NCBI GenBank assembly: GCA_037389465.1
Contig: JAZARR010000213.1
Span: 1,613,501 to 1,677,500 of the forward strand
Origin: Baylisascaris procyonis
Taxonomy: Eukaryota > Nematoda > Chromadorea > Rhabditida > Ascarididae
Reading direction: 5' to 3'
DNA: 64,000 nucleotides
Shown here: positions 1 to 10,225 of the stretch, in pieces
How positions within the stretch are numbered: the stretch's first letter is position 1
Layout: each line of letters starts with the position of its first letter
The notes under the pieces: model-generated
The model's database searches: none
Told to the model about the DNA's origin: nothing
What the model saw: the letters and a program-made list of their open reading frames with translations, nothing else
Made by a program: the position numbers and the translations under genes

Positions 1-2033
1 CACTGCGATCATTAGAGAATTCGTTGTTCTGAAGTTATGTGGAATATTTCTTTTTATATTCCAGATAGAAAGAAATTTTGTATATTTTGAGGAACTAGAA
101 GTGAAGTCGAAACTATGGGCTGCTCTGAGTCCACCCCTTAGCATAAAACAGCGATCCGTCCTTGAACATCACTTTCAAATAATAACGAAATAAATGAACT
201 AAAAACTAAATCTCTACTTCTACGCTTTTTTCTACATTTTTTTTCCCATTCAAATTCGATGTAAACAATGAACTTTCAATCAAGTGATCACCAAATAAAA
301 GTGAACTCGAAATTTAGAATTTAATACGAATGAAGCTGTAAACTTGTGGTTCCAAGGGAATAGAACCGCACTTAGACAAACTTTCAGTCCCACAACTCGC
401 TTTGCTAATGAGAAGCTTCCTCGCCTAATATGAAAATTTACGAAATAATTGAGTGACAGAGAATAGCATTCGCTTACAGCTAAAACAAAAAGTTCCTGAC
501 TAATAAAATATTGCCAGGACTAAACTCTGCAAATTTTTTTCAATGTCCGCTACTCTTCTCTCACTTCAAATTACAGATATGAAACACTTTGTCAAAGAAA
601 GACATAAACAGACCAGCGTAAAGCTCTGGCAATAGCTTCCCAAAAAAATGAGGATCGCCATAAATCGTCTTACTTCCTTCTTTGAACGCCCGCAATCACT
701 TCAAGCACGATACCCGCATACTCGCGACCCACTTTCACATAACAAAGGAGGATATCTAAAATTTTTCGTCGACTATAAGCTTTCGAAAAAATTTCAGAAA
801 AAATTACAGACACCGCTTGACTATGCGCCCTCAAAAATTTGGTGATGGAAATTTTTAGTGAGAATCAAAGTCTACTGGAATGTATCTCATGAAGCATAAA
901 CGGCATCCACGTTTCAACTCTTATAAATATGCCCTTCCATTTTTCACCCCAATCTCGCCTTCTGATGCAAGAAATAAGAGCACATATGGAATAGAATGAA
1001 ACCTTCCACGATGATCATCGAAAGCTCGATAATGATAAAAGCAGCAAGTGCTAACCTCTGATTGCACAGAATTGAGATGTCGATCCGTTAAAAAAATTTA
1101 AACGGTTCGGCGATCACCTTATCCATTACTCATCGACATAAGCTGCGGCGAACCAGAAACACTCGATACATCACTGGAAAAACAGAGCACGATTCGCGAT
1201 AAAAGCGCAATTTTGCACCATAATCAACTAAGCTGCAAACCATGAAGCCATGCCAAATTTTCGTACCTTATAGTACTTGAACTCAGATGTTTTGTACCGT
1301 TGAGAGGCTACGTTAGCATCAAACCAATAAGTTTTCCTCACAAAACGAAAATCGAAGCTTCAAACTGTTTCCTGCTCATAAAAACACTAAAAGGTTTTCA
1401 AACTTGAAAAGCTTCTTATGTTTATATCGCTCAGATCTAAACAAAAATTTCAAGCACTCGAAATAAAACAAGAATCATGAAATTTTAATCCCCTCCATCA
1501 CTTAGACATATCAAAAAATTCAAAGTAGAAACAAATTCCTTACCATCATTCCCCTCAAAGACCCTAAAAAAAGGTTTGGCACAATGTAAAGAGAATGATG
1601 AACGTGAAAATTCGCCCAATCCAACTACATAGCACACTAAATCGCTCTTACCGGAGGAAAATGGCATTCTTGCAAATGCTTAGGTGAATATGAACTATTG
1701 GTGCATCCAGCACCTCTCACATATACTTCACCATGATGACACCACTGAAGCACTGAGGAGTCACCAATCGTGCAAAGCTAAGAAACTCTTCAAAACTCAT
1801 TAAGTAATAGGATGCAGGTTTTGCAGTATGCCCGCCACAATTTGCACAACCACGATGGCATGGAATGGAAGAGACAAATGAAATATGCATTGTGATGCAA
1901 GGAAAATGCACAATAAGAATGAAACATGAAACGAAAACTCTCTGCAGTGGTGGTTGTTGGTATGCGAAACAGATCTGTACTTTATATATTCAGTTCTAAC
2001 TTACTCTAGCTAAGCATTGAATATCTCATTGAG
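1..2033. other. Unassigned stretch with short conserved ORFs
   Basis: No gene can be assigned firmly here. Several minus-strand stretches are open and end at plausible splice sites, such as a possible 20-base micro-exon at 1544-1563 flanked by a strong acceptor and a GTAAGG donor, and an open cysteine-containing stretch ending near 1737. They may be 5-prime exons of the minus-strand locus that ends at 19857 in each unit, but more than one reading frame is open and the joins could not be settled. The same stretch occurs at 20983-22643, 41029-43061 and 61714-63746. Confidence 0.4.
648..845 (+). CDS. Hypothetical 65-residue ORF
   Basis: An ATG-started frame of 65 codons kept unbroken in all four units (also 21257-21454, 41676-41873, 62361-62558). 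The single base difference inside it (AAC in unit 1, AAT in the others) is silent. The product is basic and Lys/Phe-rich in its second half, with no signal peptide or recognised domain. Bases just before the ATG differ between units. It could equally be a chance frame lying over an exon of the opposite strand, so this is a weak call. Confidence 0.22.
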   Translation: MRIAINRLTSFFERPQSLQARYPHTRDPLSHNKGGYLKFFVDYKLSKKFQKKLQTPLDYAPSKIW

Positions 2034-3207
2034 GCGACCCCGTGCAAGATAAGTTTGTGGCGCAATAACATTCATGTTATGTGTGAGAATATTTCGGGCT
2101 TGAAATTGCAACATTTCACCCCTAATTTAGTCTGGAAAAAACATTATACGAACAGCTACAAACTCGAAGCTCGAGGGTGATTAATAACAGTATAATTGCC
2201 TCCTTCTACCTACTCATTAATATTTTGTGTCGAGATTGTATTTGCATTTATAATTTATACACCCATCTGTTCCGTGAAGGATCCAGAATGACTATGGAAA
2301 TCACTCAATGACCTCATAGTGCAATAATTCAGAACCAACTGCGGTTTCAAACCCCTTTCCTGCGCCGTATTTTCTTTTTTTTCACACAGTGGAATCACGA
2401 ATCACATGTTGAAGTGTGCAGCTGTAAGTCTTCATACCTCCTCAATATAGAATAGTCCTCAGGAGGACACCTGTGGAGCACAATTTAATGGCCATCATTA
2501 AGGAGCTGGCATTACCGCCCAATGACTCCTTTTCAACATCTCAACGGGGTCACTGACCCTCAGTTGAGTGATGGCGTGGCCTTAATGACTCGTCTTCAAC
2601 AGCATAATGGAGTCATTATAGGCAACCGTTGAAGAGTTGGCGTCACGTCCAATGTCTCCCTTCAACGGTGAAATGGAATCTCCACAGGTCACCGCTAAGG
2701 AGCTGGCATCTTCGCCCAATGACTCCTTTTCAGCGGCTTTGAGGACACCGTAGAGAAGCTCAATCAGAGCAAGTCTCCACTAATTTTTCGATGCCAAAAA
2801 TTATCACGCAGAATATGTATAGGCAAAAAAATAAATCAATCAGGAAGGCTGCCTCATCACAGCTATAGGGTGTGAAGAATTTTACAGCTACACCTGTATA
2901 CAACTATCCAGCAATGTACAAAGAGCAGAAAAAAGAAAATAAGGCGCACACAAATCCCCCACCCAATGGTTCACTGAAGAAATTTTGCGCCATACTATGC
3001 AATGTAAAATGAATGTTTCTATTTCTATTAATTGAACTATTAGTCAACAAGTTATAAGCGGAATAGTATGAGATTCAACTTTGTAACTGTTCGCACTGCT
3101 ATTTTTCCAGCCTATTTCAGGATTGAAATGTTACAATTTCAAGCCAGAAATATCCTGGCCCATAATATGAATGTTACTGCGCCACAAATTTATCGGTCAC
3201 GGGGCTG
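2034..3207. repeat. Long inverted repeat (foldback-like element), unit 1
   Basis: The left arm (about 2034-2165) and right arm (about 3077-3207) are reverse complements over about 131 bases, roughly four-fifths identical by eye. Matching landmarks are TGGCGCAATAACATTC on the left against GAATGTTACTGCGCCA on the right. They enclose about 0.9 kb that includes a minisatellite. Both arms share an open frame reading LQFQARNIL, so the arms may be two inverted copies of an old exon rather than transposon ends. No transposase or clear target duplication was seen. Confidence 0.75.
2499..2750 (+). repeat. Minisatellite, 65-67 base period, four units
   Basis: Four diverged copies begin at 2499, 2564, 2629 and 2696, each opening with a variant of TTGAGGAGCTGGC and containing CCCAATGACTCCTTTTCA or a relative. 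Periods are 65, 65 and 67. No copy gives a sustained reading frame. A perfect 6+2+6 palindrome, GTCCTCAGGAGGAC, lies just upstream at 2455-2468. Confidence 0.8.
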
Positions 3208-3801
3208 CGTAAAAACGAACTGTCTTTTCAGGAGGCCTTTCGCTTTTCTTATGCTCCGACTACAGCGGCGCTATATACAGAAAAATAATAAGACCTCTCT
3301 TGACCAAGTTTAATTCCACTAGTTTTTTTTTTTAAATAATAGCAAACAATGTCGTGGAATAATCTTTCTTTCAAGAATTTGCTCGTTTTTCTTCAATGGG
3401 ATATTCAACGGCTCAACTGGAGCAAAGAAAACCTAAGGAATCGCGTACAAATCTGTTTAACGTCCTAAGCAACCATCCACTGCAGGTATTTTTGATTCAT
3501 ATATAATTCCTACTGTACACTTTCGGTCACATCACAATGCATAGTTCATTATCTCAAAGACTTCAGGCCATCGAAGTGGCGCAAAATGGGGCTGAACATA
3601 TTACAAAACGTGCATCTCCATTAATAAATGAGTGTCGAAAGGCTCCTCTTCTTTGCACGATTGGCGCACCTCTGCGCCTGAACGGTGCCAAAACAAGGTG
3701 AGGCATACGTAAAAGATGCATGGGTCCACAGCAATTCAAATTCACCTAAGTGAAGTAAGAATGCCTTTCCATGGGAAGAGCGATTTGACGGTGCTCAAAT
3801 G

Positions 3802-3817
3802 TAGCTGAATTCAGCTA
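3802..3817. promoter_or_regulatory. Perfect 16-base palindrome
   Basis: TAGCTGAATTCAGCTA is perfectly self-complementary, with no spacer. It is kept in units 2 and 3. It could be a dimeric protein site or chance; no gene start is adjacent. Confidence 0.3.
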
Positions 3818-4062
3818 ATTTTCGCACTCAGCATTTTCATTTACTACTCTGCCAAGACCAACAATGCAGTCTTACGTTCGCGCCCCAAAGTTACTAAGTA
3901 AAACTTTAAGTGACTCATCTTGCGTCACAGTTGACGTAGTCTTCTTCAACGCCGGTCGCTGTTCGCTTGTTACCACTGCCTCCATTCATGCTGGCTGGTC
4001 CCAGGCCATCCTGTCTTCGTGACCACTGGTCACTGCCGTGATCCATTGTTCTATGGTTCGAC

Positions 4063-4440
4063 TCAACGGCATCCACTGAGTCTCCCGTCAGTCACCATCT
4101 TTAAGTTCTTCTTCGCCGATTCCTTCTTCGAAACTCTGAGCGTTAGTCCATACTCGTCGGCCAACCATGCTCCTCCGTCTGCGTAGCACACCTGCAGGAC
4201 TGCGTGGACATAAGGCTTCATGCTGTTGTTCATATTTCTGGTCAACGACATGGCAGAGTGAGTAAGACCGTCCATAATTATACATCATCGAACTTCATAC
4301 ATACTCGGATGGCAGACCAAGGCGCAGCATTGAAAGCACTCTTCAATCATTACGTCATCCTGGTCTTCAAACATTCAGGTTTCGGCTGCTGCTTGCTCGC
4401 TTTCTTCTCGTCCTATATCTGCCTTCATCGCTTGGCAAAG
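4063..4440 (-). pseudogene. Coding-like remnant, unrecognised
   Basis: On the minus strand one frame reads through most of this stretch with protein-like, charged composition (for example FEDQDDVMIEECF, then SKKESAKKNLK near the end), but it is broken by two in-frame TGA codons. A second minus frame is also open for 66 codons. Unit 3 carries four extra bases (AACT, about 45044-45047) just downstream of the equivalent region. I do not recognise the protein; a decayed mobile-element ORF is possible. Copies lie at about 24677-25054 and 45098-45475. Confidence 0.25.
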
Positions 4441-6191
4441 ACAGATAGATATCGACGTATTAAACTAACAGTGAGCAAACTGAACCTAACATGAACAAAG
4501 ATCAACCGTTCACATTTGATGCATTCGCAAACTAGACTCCGTCCACTTCGATGAAACAAATGATGCATAATCATAAAGCCAGTAAAAGATTATAGGAATG
4601 GTCTCATTTTTCAACAATTTCATAAGAATCAGTCCATCTTTCATATATGTTTAATCAACGAGCAGATTTTATCACCGGATGTTTCAATCACTTAAGATGA
4701 CCGTAACATTCTTTAAAAAAGTTTTTCTAATATTTTTGGTTGAATGAAATATCGAAAAAATAATTAAAAGCCTCTTTCCTTCAGCATAAAATCTGCTCTC
4801 CCATACTGCATTATAAAATTCACAGTCAACGAAGCGGCAGTTCACAATTGTTTTCTACCTAATCTCTACCTAAGAATGCAACACAAACAAAAACTGCATT
4901 GCTTCGAATATAATGAATCCCGAGAAAACCGACAAAAATCAACCTAATAAAGCATAAATCCCTAACTTGTCAATATATAAATCTTAAAATAAAATAGACG
5001 CAGCGTACCGCCGCGCGCGTCGAAACGCATGGAAACGTGCCAGAGGCGATGATGCTGCTACTCTTGCTTACGAAGCATTTAATCGATAATCGCGCGCTTG
5101 CTCTCAGGTCATAGGTCACAAAAGACCGCGCAATTGATAACTCCACTGCGCGTGATAAAACGAAAAAAAGAGCGTTCTTTGAAACCGAGACTGTAAGTGC
5201 GATACATTAAAAAATGTCTTTATGTTTGCTAATTGTAAGGTTGGTCGACCACTGCCGCAACAATCTGTGATGGTGCTGCAGCATGATTTACCTCCTATTT
5301 CATCAATTTTCGATAAGTTACAAACGTTGAAGGCTATGAATTTTGCGTATTAAATATTCCCATGCATATGCTGCACCATCTGTTGCAACGAATACATAAT
5401 TTATCTTAATTGAAATATTTTTTGAATATATTTTAAATTTTAATCGAATAAATGCAAAAAACGTGTATGCGTTGTTTTACATATTTTTGCTTTTCGTAGT
5501 TTCTTAGATATCCGTTAAAATCCTCGATTCGTGCATCTCTCCCAAAATGTACTGATTTTCAGGAATTATTTTTTTTCGCTTATATGATTAGCGCTATTTA
5601 TAAATTCATCCCTCACATATCCGTTTATCTCGCCTCCCCCTACCTCCTCTCTGTATGCCATATCACCATGCGGTCGTGAATTCGATAAAGCGCCCATCAT
5701 TGCTTAGGCCAGCAGTCTAGTCAGAAATCCTTTTCTTCTATGATATTCAGAAATATGAAGCTAATAAAGATCAGAAAGTTTTGATCTTATACACATAACC
5801 ATCGACACACAAATATGTATTCATCTTATAACGAAGGATTCTATAGCGATAAGATTCTAATAAACTTGCACATGTTTTTGCAGAATGCAATAGTTGGCAG
5901 GGTTCGTGAGGAGCAACAATGAGCTGACAGCCGTCAGTCAGCTCAGCGCTATAAGTCGGCAGTTGTTGGTTGATGTTTACGCTTTTCGATCGATTTTCTC
6001 TGAGTCTCAGTGAACACACTGTAATGAATTCGATGATAGAAACTATGAGTTTTCATTTATTTTCGGTTTATCTCAATGTGTTTTTGGAATGACGCTTTTC
6101 AGCTAAGATATTTTCTCCTTTGCTGATATTTCCAACCAGCTGGAGCTAAGAATTAAAAGGATGAATCGATGAGTATTGCCTATGAAGCTTT

Positions 6192-6248
6192 ATGCAAATT
6201 AAAACAACCAATAGTTGTTTTAATTCCTGTTGCGAACTTTATGCAAAT
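6192..6248 (+). promoter_or_regulatory. Perfect hairpin between two octamer motifs
   Basis: Bases 6197-6225 form a perfect stem-loop: AATTAAAACAAC, a five-base loop CAATA, then the exact complement. It is bracketed by two copies of CTTTATGCAAAT, each containing ATGCAAAT (6192-6199 and 6241-6248), the classical POU-domain octamer. Copies are at 26806-26862 and 47226-47282. The arrangement is seen; a regulatory role is inferred. Confidence 0.4.
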
Positions 6249-6254
6249 CTTCGT

Positions 6255-6806
6255 TAATTTTATGGTGTTTTTTAAAATTTTTTCAAGGTCACACTGTTTA
6301 ACTATTGTTTCTTTGCGGATATATTTTTGATTTGTTTAGTGATTTTGTTCCGACATATTATATAAGAGCTAGAATTAAGAAATTTGTCTCAAATAATTTC
6401 ATACTTCCGACGCATTCTCATCGTAATGGAGCCCAATTTCCGATTCACTCATCACATCCGAAGATACTGTAAGATTTTCCTGAGCACATTTCCAGGTGCG
6501 GTGATTCAGCCAGTCATGAAACAAATGTTTCATCGAGAAAATTATTTCAACATCAACCTATGCAAGTAAAAGCGCATAAAAGTTGTCTTGTCGATGTTTT
6601 GAATACTAGTCAGCTGGTTGGTCTGAAGGAATTCTAAAAAAACACCATTTTCTTTAAATCTGGCATGCTTCCAATAGGTAACTTATAGTTTTAAGTAAAC
6701 ATAAAATATTGCATTCAACATTTTAAGTAAACATACTATTGCATTGTTTGTTACTTTTTTGGGCATATTCTGCAAGTTTAATAAAATAAAAGATGAATTA
6801 TGACGT
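6255..6806. other. Segment absent from unit 2
   Basis: These 552 bases are present in units 1 and 3 but missing in unit 2, where the flanks join at a shared CGT. The segment contains a short inverted repeat (ATGGTGTTTTTT near 6261 and its complement near 6640) and a direct repeat, TTTTAAGTAAACATA, near 6690-6735. The microhomology fits a deletion in unit 2 better than an insertion. Confidence 0.7.
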
Positions 6807-7182
6807 CATTCTGGGGGAGAGATTCCAATTATCTGTTTCGCAGCGTCGATCCATAAGGGGGATTTTGAATGATTTGATGCTTGCGTATAAAATTATTTAT
6901 GAAATTTGTGATAGCTTTCAATCTAACAGTTTATTTCTGCACTTTCCACTACCCTGCCGTAATACAGACGAAGATAACGACTTGAAAATAAGATGTGATG
7001 CTGAACTCGCAAACAACATTTCCGGACAAGTTGTTATACTATGAGTTACTTGCAAACAGTTCTTCCATATCGGCTTGTCGTACTATGGAATCTGTTGATA
7101 CGACAAGGGGTGGGGTCATGTAACTGCCCCTAACTCATATCTCTTTAAGGAGGTTATCAAGCCTATCCTTCGAACGTTTCAT
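6793..7182 (+). pseudogene. Non-LTR retrotransposon reverse-transcriptase tail, decayed
   Basis: An 83-codon frame contains QRRSIRGILNDLMLAYKII, which resembles the conserved RR..RGDL..AYKI segment after the palm of LINE reverse transcriptases of the CR1/Jockey kind. After an in-frame TGA at 7042 the same frame goes on with CKQFFHIGL and then APNSYLFKEVIKPIL. This matches the usual LINE C-terminal order (FF..R..WN..P..V..AP....FK..L). A second TGA lies between these parts. Only the C-terminal end is present and it is dead. Family assignment is from motif memory, not a search. Confidence 0.5.
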
Positions 7183-7569
7183 TGCTTGGCGTTTTACATT
7201 TATAAAATTTATCATTTTTCTATGCGCAGCTCTCTATTTCCCATACTTATTCCCTGTCTCGTGCAGTATTATTTGCCCTTGGGCTCTATCCATGAAGTGA
7301 GGTCCACCTTCCTTATGTCAGGATGTCGGCAAATTTCACCTTCTGCATCATGAAACAATGCGCTTATTTCAATTCATCTGGGGTATATGGATGGTCCGAA
7401 TCACTTCTGATTTTTAACCTTTGGCCTGGACTCCATTTGAAACACCCTCGGGCACTTTCAACTTCTTCTTTGAAGTTCATCTGGCCTTGGCCTGTTCGTT
7501 AACTTCGGTAGACGGAGTTTTGGAGATTTGTGTGCCAAATTTATAAAGGTAACAAAACTGCAGGCGACG
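7183..7569. other. Unassigned stretch upstream of F-box gene
   Basis: The retrotransposon frame stays open for a while past 7182 without recognisable motifs. No TATA-like promoter, clear 5-prime exon or RNA gene was seen before the F-box exon. Equivalents are 27245-27631 and 48217-48603. Confidence 0.4.
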
Positions 7570-9157
7570 ATGAACGAAGGAAGGGGGGGAACTTCCTTTC
7601 GAATTGCTAATTTTAATAATGTCGTATTTGAACGCGAAGGAATTAGCACGAATGGGCAATGTTAATTATCATTGGAAACGCGTGGGTGAGGATGATTCAC
7701 TATGGAGGCCGTTATTTATTCGTGATCATAAATTACCTCTTGACACCAAATTAAAGGTATTTATTCGAGAGTTAATCCATCAATATTAACTAACTTTCCG
7801 ATTCAAATGAATCGGAAAGTCAATGGTCGCATAGAGGAAATCTCTATAATGTGCAAATGTTTCTAATATTGAGGAAATTTTCTTAAGCGTATCGCGATGC
7901 CATATCCCCCCACCCCTCACCCCGATCGGTTATTGCAGAATAAGGATATGCATACGACGCCCATCATAAGAATTCAGATTTTCTAATACGGTATTAGAGC
8001 TTCAAAATTCATTTTTCTCACTCAAAAATTTCCTCTTCATGTATTTTTTTATAAATTTCAGGCAACTGAACAAGTATATAACAGTTCGAGTTCAAAACGC
8101 TTTTCTAAAAGGTGATTATCAAACGTTATTTTTTATCAAATGATTATCAAATGAAATTATTTTTTTACTAAGATTCTTGAGAGTTTTTGCAAGCTAAATT
8201 ATGATTGTAATGTCTGTATATATGTTGCTTGTCTTGGCTTGTTTATTTATTTGGTATTTCCAGCTTGCTGATCGGAAAAGTTGAGTTTAATATGCATAAC
8301 TTACGGCACAGAGTAGAGTTTAATGGGCAGACACAGAGTAGTGCATAAAGCTAATTTTGTACCGGGATATGTGAATAAAATTGAGTTACTTTAGGTCTCT
8401 TGTGACGATGTTCTAGTCGGCAAACAAAATATTTAAGAATATTATACTAATGTAATCCTCCTTTTACCCATAATGTCTTCTTTATATAGTAGTGTAGTTT
8501 TGTTTATGGTTAATTGTGCTTAGCAGTGTGGATTATTTCCTGAGATAATGTTTCATTTGACTCTAGGCTGAAATCCGAGTGATTAATTTATCATCGATGA
8601 CATTTGAAAAATCATATTTTGGCCATTTTGCAAATGCGACCGATCGTTTTCCTTGTTCGATTGGAGGACATTACGTGACCAGGTTGGTGGAATATTTATA
8701 GCTTTTGCTTATATCATTCTCACCTATCCCCATTGTTATCCGTTTGCCCATAAGGGATAATACAGACCACAGGTTTTTATGTTATTTTCTTTACATGCCG
8801 TCATGAGGCACTTTTCCTAGTCATTTAATTCCCACATAAACTACATATGGGAATCATCTCTTTCGTTGATCGGATTTCGCAATACTCACTTAAAGCATGA
8901 AACAAAATCTATCGAAAATTTCAATTCTTCTAAAAGAAATTATTTGAAGTGCTTCGTTGGATGGTGGTCGAGTTTGGTCACGAGAATATAGATGTATCGT
9001 TGGTCGACTACAACATAATGGAGCAGCAAGTGCGGTCGCTTTAAGTCCATTAGATGGCGAGATACTTGTTTCGGTTGGAAACACTGATGGACGTATTAAA
9101 ATATGGACGAGCAAGAAATTGTCGACACGAATTACGGTCCCAAATGATTTCATGTAA
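7570..9157 (+). CDS. F-box/WD40 protein, short, possible frameshift (unit 1)
   Basis: Five exons fit in phase: 7570-7756, 8062-8111, 8264-8312, 8567-8682 and 8950-9157, with GT-AG introns. Exon 1 encodes an F-box (LPFELLILIMSYL, then ELARM, NVNYHWKRV and DDSLWRPLF), the Skp1-binding module of SCF ubiquitin ligases. The last two exons encode about two WD40 blades (ASLDGGRVWSREY; GNTDGRIKIW), the usual substrate-binding propeller. The total is about 190-200 residues, far short of the 400 or more usual for this family, so most blades are missing. The natural ATG at 7570 is out of frame with the F-box by one base at a run of seven G (7583-7589); otherwise translation must begin at Met 7619 inside the F-box. 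Exon 3 is tiny and the least certain. It may be a decayed copy. Confidence 0.65.
7793..7820. other. Perfect 13-bp inverted repeat in intron 1
   Basis: ACTTTCCGATTCA is followed by two bases and its exact complement, 36 bases after the exon 1 donor and just past the in-frame stop reached if the intron is retained. Unchanged at 27855-27882 and 48827-48854. It could fold in the pre-mRNA or be a small-element footprint. Confidence 0.6.
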
Positions 9158-9208
9158 TATATTTGCATTTGCTATATTTGTTGTAAAAAAAAAATTTTAC
9201 TCATTGTA

Positions 9209-9305
9209 AATAAATAACTCATATGTAATAATTTTGTAAAGTTTAATATTTTTGAATTTATATAAATGAAATGAATTGAAAATTTTTGCGATATGAATGA
9301 ATAAA
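9209..9305 (+). terminator. Polyadenylation signals of F-box/WD40 gene
   Basis: AATAAA occurs at 9209-9214, 52 bases past the stop codon, and again at 9300-9305. Both recur in units 2 and 3. The first is well placed for a short 3-prime UTR. Confidence 0.5.
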
Positions 9306-10225
9306 ATATTATATTTTCGCATGAATGAGGCAGTAAAAATTTATGCACTTTTTTAAACATTCCATTTCAATAAACGAATGAAAAAGTAAACATCAATTAT
9401 CTTTTTTTTGGGGAGGGCTAACAAATTCATTTAGGAAAACAGCAAATCCATATTTGGGAAAACGAAAAAAAAATTTCCTCGAGACTATGCGTTTGAGATG
9501 GGAAATTAAAGAAGAATCCTTATGTGAAGGTTGTTGGGTCAAGCTTCGATTTCCATCGTCCGCATTCGAGCTGTGAAAATCAGAAGCAGTTGAGGAGTGC
9601 TTACAAAATGATACTTTTTTTGAAAATGCCAGTTCTTTCGTGGAAGCGCATGCACACTTGGCTGCACTAGTTTCCCTTAGATGGGGTCGTTCATACTTAT
9701 GTTTCCCCCTTGATTCTCCGTCCTTTGCCGATTATATATGTTTCTGCTCGATCAGAACAAGGCACTTCAAAACTACCTATCTCACTTCTTGACGACATTT
9801 AGATACTTCTTATCGTCTGCAGCAATATTCTAAAACCTTCGTCCTCCTGTACATGTAAATCGTATGAAAAACTAAAAAATTTCGTTCTCAGTTAAAAGCT
9901 GCCCGCCACTGCAAAAAAAAAACTTATGAAAAGATCCTTGTTTGGATTACATGTTCCATCTTTCGTGCTGGAAAACTAAAAAATCTACAAATCCCAAGGT
10001 TCATAAATCCAGTTTTAAATTGATAGTTCGGTCGGTTGATGCGAGGTGCAACTTGCAAAAGTCTGACGATGTAACTGGTCGATGCCGCCTCATTAATGCT
10101 TATTGAAATTTGAATATCAGCTCATTGGCAAGAAATTTGAATAAAAAAAAACAGAGCGATAATTGCATCGATACTTTAGCATAATCATTTCATACGAAAG
10201 TGGTATTCGGGAGTAGTCGTCAACG
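9306..10225. other. Intergenic stretch between the two plus-strand genes
   Basis: About 0.9 kb with no frame or RNA gene I can support. It must contain the promoter of the downstream gene if that gene has its own. Units differ here by a few bases and by the length of A-runs. Equivalents are 29368-30285 and 50342-51261. Confidence 0.5.

Larger units (their letters stand above)
3208..6190. other. Unassigned stretch
   Basis: No confident gene. It holds a variable T-run near 3323 (11, 15 and 14 T in units 1-3), a perfect 16-base palindrome at 3802-3817, a coding-like minus-strand remnant at 4063-4440, and a GC-rich islet near 5000-5160 with a short basic open frame on the plus strand. Equivalents are 23818-26804 and 44236-47224. 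Confidence 0.5.

Noticed and set aside
2499..2750. Possible CRISPR-like array
   Set aside because: The whole 65-67 base unit repeats and diverges together; there are no unique spacers, and the context is eukaryotic.
3068..3313. 81-codon plus-strand ORF in the right arm of the inverted repeat
   Set aside because: Its residues change between units (Ala/Val, Phe/Ile, Asn/Ile) and it runs beyond the arm into unrelated sequence; better explained by the repeat.
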